A stretch of 64,000 bases of DNA from an uncultured Microbacteriaceae bacterium (GTDB taxonomy: Bacteria; Actinomycetota; Actinomycetes; Actinomycetales; Microbacteriaceae), in contig CANKXX010000003.1 in the NCBI GenBank assembly GCA_947487835.1, positions 124,001 to 188,000 on the forward strand, given 5' to 3'. The notes under the pieces are model-generated. The model saw only the letters and a list, made by a program, of their open reading frames with translations. It ran no database searches and was not told where the DNA came from. The translations under genes were made by a program, and so were the position numbers. Shown here in pieces: positions 60,976 to 64,000 of the stretch (position 1 is its first letter; every line of letters begins with the position of its first letter).

Positions 60976-61080
60976 GGCGGCCGCACAAGGACCGCTCGAC
61001 GCGGCTGCGCGCGATTCTCCCGATCGCGGTCGCTGTGGCAGTGTTGACCGGATGCACCCGGTCGAAGAAGCCCCGTCCCA

Positions 61081-62373
61081 ATGACCGCGACGGTCGCCGC
61101 CCCTCCGCGTCCCTCGGTCGCCGTACGCCGGGCCCGCGTGGCCGTGGCCGCCGTGTTCTTCACGAACGGCGCGATCTTCGCCAACCTCCTGCCGCGCTAC
61201 CCCGCGATCAAGGAGGAGCTCGACCTCACGAACGCCGCCTTCGGGCTCGCCGTCGCGGCGTTCCCGCTCGGCGCCCTGATCTTCGGGCTGACCGCCGGCG
61301 CCCTCATCCGGCGCTTCCGCTCCTCGCGGGTGGCGGTGGCCGGCACGATCGTGACCGCGCTCGGCATCCTGCTGGCCGGCGTCGCTCCGGGCTGGGGAGT
61401 GCTGGCCGCGGGCATGTTCCTCGCGGGCACGGCCGACTCCATCACCGACGTCGCCCAGAACTCGCACGGCCTGCGGGTGCAGCGGCTCTATCGCCGGTCG
61501 ATCCTCAACTCCTTCCACGCGGTGTGGTGCGCCGGCGCGGTGCTGGGCAGCATCATGGGTGCGGCCGCGGCCGAGCTCGGGGTTCCGTCCGCCGTGCACC
61601 TCGTCGTGTCCGCCGCCCTGTTCACCGCCGTCGCGCTCGTCTGCTACCGCTTTCTACTGCCGGGCGACGAGCACGACGAGCCCGAGGACTCCCCCGAAGC
61701 GGCCACCGGTGCCTCGGGGGATGCCGCTGCGGGCGCCGAGCTCGGCGGTGGCGCGTCGGGGATTACCGGCACTGAGGCCGGAGCTGCCCGCGGACGCTTC
61801 GGCGCGCTGGCGAAGTACGGCATCCTCGGGGCCCTCGTGCTGATCGCCGCGTCCGGCGGCCTCGTCGAGGACGCGGGCAGCTCCTGGGCGGCCATCTACC
61901 TCTCCGGCTCGCTCGAGGCCACCGCGTTCACGGCCGGCCTCGGCTTCGTGGCCCTGCAGGGCATGCAGTTCGTCGGCCGGATGCTCGGCGACGGTCTCGT
62001 CGACCGCTTCGGTCAGCGCGCGGTCGCGCGGGTGGGCGGCCTGCTCGTGCTCGTCGGCATGGGCCTCGCCCTCGCCTTCCCGTCCATCCCCGGCACCATC
62101 GTCGGCTTCGGCGCGGCGGGGCTCGGCATCGCCACGCTCATCCCGGCGGCCATGCACGCCGCCGACGAGGTGCCCGGGTTCCGGCCGGGATCGGGGCTCA
62201 CGATCGTCAGCTGGCTGCTGCGCCTCGGCTTCCTGTTCTCGCCGCCGGTGGTCGGGGCGATCGCCGACGCCGCCAGCCTGCGCGCCGGCCTGATCGTCGT
62301 GCCCCTCACAGGCGTACTCGTGCTGCTCTCGGCGGGCGTCCTCTCGACCCGCACCCGCCGCCCCGCGAAGTAG
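61081..62373 (+). CDS. MFS transporter (YbjJ-like)
   Basis: A 430-residue MFS transporter with 12 predicted helices. NGAIFANLLPRYPAIKEELD in helix 1-2, SFHAVWCAGAVLGSIMGA in helix 5 and FGQRAVARVGG in loop 8-9 fit the YbjJ/sugar-efflux-like group. The central loop (about 195-235) is long and Glu/Gly/Ala-rich. The substrate is unknown. ATG 61081 has no clear ribosome site. It lies 105 bp after the alarmone synthetase gene and is convergent with the propeller gene. Confidence 0.87.
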   Translation: MTATVAAPPRPSVAVRRARVAVAAVFFTNGAIFANLLPRYPAIKEELDLTNAAFGLAVAAFPLGALIFGLTAGALIRRFRSSRVAVAGTIVTALGILLAGVAPGWGVLAAGMFLAGTADSITDVAQNSHGLRVQRLYRRSILNSFHAVWCAGAVLGSIMGAAAAELGVPSAVHLVVSAALFTAVALVCYRFLLPGDEHDEPEDSPEAATGASGDAAAGAELGGGASGITGTEAGAARGRFGALAKYGILGALVLIAASGGLVEDAGSSWAAIYLSGSLEATAFTAGLGFVALQGMQFVGRMLGDGLVDRFGQRAVARVGGLLVLVGMGLALAFPSIPGTIVGFGAAGLGIATLIPAAMHAADEVPGFRPGSGLTIVSWLLRLGFLFSPPVVGAIADAASLRAGLIVVPLTGVLVLLSAGVLSTRTRRPAK

Positions 62374-62434
62374 CGCGGCCCGGCCCCCTGCGGCCGCCCC
62401 ACGGTCCGTAAGGCGCCGAACGTCGGGCCCGTAC

Positions 62435-62460
62435 GGTCCCTGAGCCCGTCGAAGGGACGC
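62435..62460. repeat. Dispersed GGTCCCTGAG element, family III
   Basis: GGTCCCTGAGCCCGTCGAAG followed by GGACGC, between two convergent genes and five bases from the propeller-gene stop. Related copies are at 28169-28239 and 55341-55387. Confidence 0.75.
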
Positions 62461-62464
62461 GGGG

Positions 62465-63328
62465 TCAGTAGGTGACGTAGGCGAAGCGGCGGGAGTCCGG
62501 TGCCCAGCTCGTGACGTTGATGGTGCCCTGGCCACCGGTGAAGTGGTCGAGGTCGCGGGTGTCGTGGCTGGCGGGGTCGAGCGCGCGCAGGTACACGTCC
62601 TTGTCCGCCGGGTGACCTAGCGTTCCGGGCGGGAAGCTGATGTAGACGATGCGCTCCCCGTCCGGCGAGGGGTGCGGGAACCAGTTCACGCGCTCGTCGA
62701 AGGTCAGCTGCGTGATGGCGGAGCCGTCCAGCGCCATGGTGAAGACCTGGGCGTGACCGGGAGCATCGGAGCCCCGCTCTGAGTTGAACCAGAGCGTCGA
62801 CCCGTCCGGTCCGAACTCCGCGCCGTCGTCGGGAAAGCCATCGTTCGTGAGCTGCCGGTCGTCCGCGCCGTCGACGCCGATCGTGTACACGTTGGTGACC
62901 CACTCGCCGCTGTCGTCGAGTCCGCCGCCGATGTAGCTGAGCGTGCGGCCGTCCGGCGAGATGCCGTGCAGGTAGTGCTTGAAGCGCCGGGCCGGGTCGC
63001 GGTCGGGCGTGATACGGCGTGACGAGCCGCCCTCCCAGGGCACCTCGTACAGGTGCCCGTCGTGCCCGGACACGAAGAAGGAGTTGCCGTCCGGCGAGAT
63101 GAGGTGGTCGTTGTTGATGCCGGGCACGTCGCCGAGGTCGATCTCGACGAGGTCGGCCTCCGTCCCGGCGCCCTCGGCAGGCAGACGGAACATGCGCCCG
63201 TCGGCATTGATCACGAGCCACCGCCCGTCCGGCGACCAGTTCGGGGCTTCGAAGTGCAGCGAGTCCGACTCGAACACCACCTCCCCCTCTCCGGTGTCGA
63301 TGTCGGCGATGAGAAGGCGAGCGGTCAT
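62465..63328 (-). CDS. TolB/WD40-like beta-propeller protein
   Basis: A 287-residue protein built of TolB-type PD40 repeats: the S.DG(R/N) box recurs as PNWSPDGRWLVI, ISPDGNSFFVS, ISPDGRTLSYI, FGPDGSTLWFN, PSPDGERIVYI and WAPDSRRFAYV, six blades. There is no signal peptide, so it is cytosolic, unlike periplasmic TolB. It may bind or sense a ligand or be an oligogalacturonide-lyase-like remnant. ATG 63328; it follows the ABC-2 permease by 20 bp on the same strand. Confidence 0.82.
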   Translation of the reverse strand: MTARLLIADIDTGEGEVVFESDSLHFEAPNWSPDGRWLVINADGRMFRLPAEGAGTEADLVEIDLGDVPGINNDHLISPDGNSFFVSGHDGHLYEVPWEGGSSRRITPDRDPARRFKHYLHGISPDGRTLSYIGGGLDDSGEWVTNVYTIGVDGADDRQLTNDGFPDDGAEFGPDGSTLWFNSERGSDAPGHAQVFTMALDGSAITQLTFDERVNWFPHPSPDGERIVYISFPPGTLGHPADKDVYLRALDPASHDTRDLDHFTGGQGTINVTSWAPDSRRFAYVTY

Positions 63329-63348
63329 GTGGTCAACGCTACCGGCGG

Positions 63349-64000
63349 TCAGGTGAAGAGGATGGCCTGCGAGCGGCGGTATCCGATCACGGCGAGCGCC
63401 GCGAACACGGCCGTGTACAGGAGGAGGACCACGACGGCGATCCCGGCGGAGCCGCGCCACGCGCCGATCGCCGCGTTCGTCAGCTCGGACCACGCGCCCG
63501 TCGGCAGGAAGAGCTCGATGCCAGGAGCTCCGGCGACTCCCCCGGTGCCGGCCGCGGTCGCGCCGGTTCCGCCGCTGAACAGGCCGCCGACGAACGAGAG
63601 GGGCAGGTAGACGAGGTTGGCGAGGCCGAGGGCGCCGCGCACCGGGAACCAGTACCCCATCGCCAGCCCCATGAGACCGAGCGGCACCGAGCCCCCGAGC
63701 ACGGCCGTGGTGATCCGCACCGCCCGGTCCGCGTCCACCCGCACGTCGCCGAACAGGACACCGGCCACCACGACCGGCAGCACGAAGAGCACCGCGAACA
63801 CGCACGCCACCGCGAGCCGCGCGGCCAACCGGGTCGACGCGGACACCGGCACGGTGAACAGCCACCGCTCCCAGCCCGACTGCCTCGACACGGCCACGCC
63901 CACCCCGAACTGGAACGTGACCGTGCCGAGAACCGAGAAGAGCACGTACCCGACGAGCACGGCGAGACGCCGGTCCTCGCCGCCGCCGAGAGGCAGCCCC
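63349..64000 (-). CDS. ABC-2 type transporter permease (5' end cut by window edge)
   Basis: The C-terminal 217 residues of an ABC-2 permease. The frame stays open to the window end, reading GGGEDRRLAVLVGYVLFSV at the visible start. Five to six helices are visible, with the family's SRQSGWERWLFTVPVS loop (ABC-2 membrane contact), LGLMGLAMGYWF and FLPTGAWSEL. The first usable start inside the window (63960) would cut into a conserved helix and is not the real one. The partner ATPase should lie just beyond the window. Drug or lipid export is typical. Confidence 0.87.
   Translation of the reverse strand, partial: GLPLGGGEDRRLAVLVGYVLFSVLGTVTFQFGVGVAVSRQSGWERWLFTVPVSASTRLAARLAVACVFAVLFVLPVVVAGVLFGDVRVDADRAVRITTAVLGGSVPLGLMGLAMGYWFPVRGALGLANLVYLPLSFVGGLFSGGTGATAAGTGGVAGAPGIELFLPTGAWSELTNAAIGAWRGSAGIAVVVLLLYTAVFAALAVIGYRRSQAILFT

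Overview
The window is very G+C-rich DNA with many GTG starts, 4-nt GTGA/ATGA gene overlaps, twin-arginine signal peptides, LacI-regulated sugar importers that lack their own ATPase, and a class Ib nrdHIEF operon. This points to an actinobacterium, most likely of the Microbacteriaceae (inference from gene style and content; no rRNA marker is present). Almost all of it is ordinary, dense chromosome: about 58 protein genes, no tRNA or rRNA, no CRISPR array, no insertion sequence or prophage.

Layout. 0-8.4 kb: a basic amino acid decarboxylase, a YbdK-type carboxylate-amine ligase, a LacI regulator, the cbs-metB transsulfuration pair, and a DUF3105-DUF305 membrane pair. 8.4-16 kb: an APH(6)-like kinase coupled to an ABC exporter, then an AglEFG-like sugar importer operon divergent from its LacI regulator, with two GGAACCGGTTCC operators between them. 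16-25.5 kb: a MalT-like LuxR regulator, rplJ-rplL with an attenuated leader, an EamA exporter, an MFS permease, an aldo/keto reductase with an epimerase, and a Gfo/Idh/MocA dehydrogenase. 25.5-33 kb: a two-component system, signal peptidase I coupled to a CopD-CtaG copper/cytochrome oxidase protein, and a secreted multicopper oxidase. 33-41 kb: small proteins of unknown role, an RHH protein paired with a DUF4097 protein, a secreted PQQ-type glucose dehydrogenase and a heterodimeric ABC exporter. 41-52.5 kb: a PadR pair, a second sugar importer with a DeoR regulator, a broken short-chain dehydrogenase, an MFS transporter, a second epimerase and a cardiolipin synthase-like protein. 52.5-64 kb: a small kinase-like ATPase, an Imm5-like protein, DoxX, nrdHIEF, a DUF3500 lipoprotein, a small alarmone synthetase, an MFS transporter, a WD40-like propeller and an ABC-2 permease cut by the window end.

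The most interesting signals are between genes. The response-regulator gene and the DUF3500 lipoprotein gene, 32 kb apart, share a promoter design: CTATG repeats on an exact 11-bp period, 10 bp upstream of a -10 hexamer that itself sits 6-7 nt from the start codon. This suggests an autoregulated OmpR-type system with the DUF3500 lipoprotein as a target. Other signals are a 25-bp perfect tandem duplication that frameshifts a short-chain dehydrogenase, three families of dispersed palindromes found only between genes, a helically phased cluster of DnaA-box-like sites upstream of nrdHIEF, and a promoter preceded by three 10-bp direct repeats ahead of the DeoR-linked sugar operon.

Several genes look leaderless, with a -10-like hexamer 6-7 nt before the start. 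Functional calls rest on motifs readable in the translated sequence; no database search was run.
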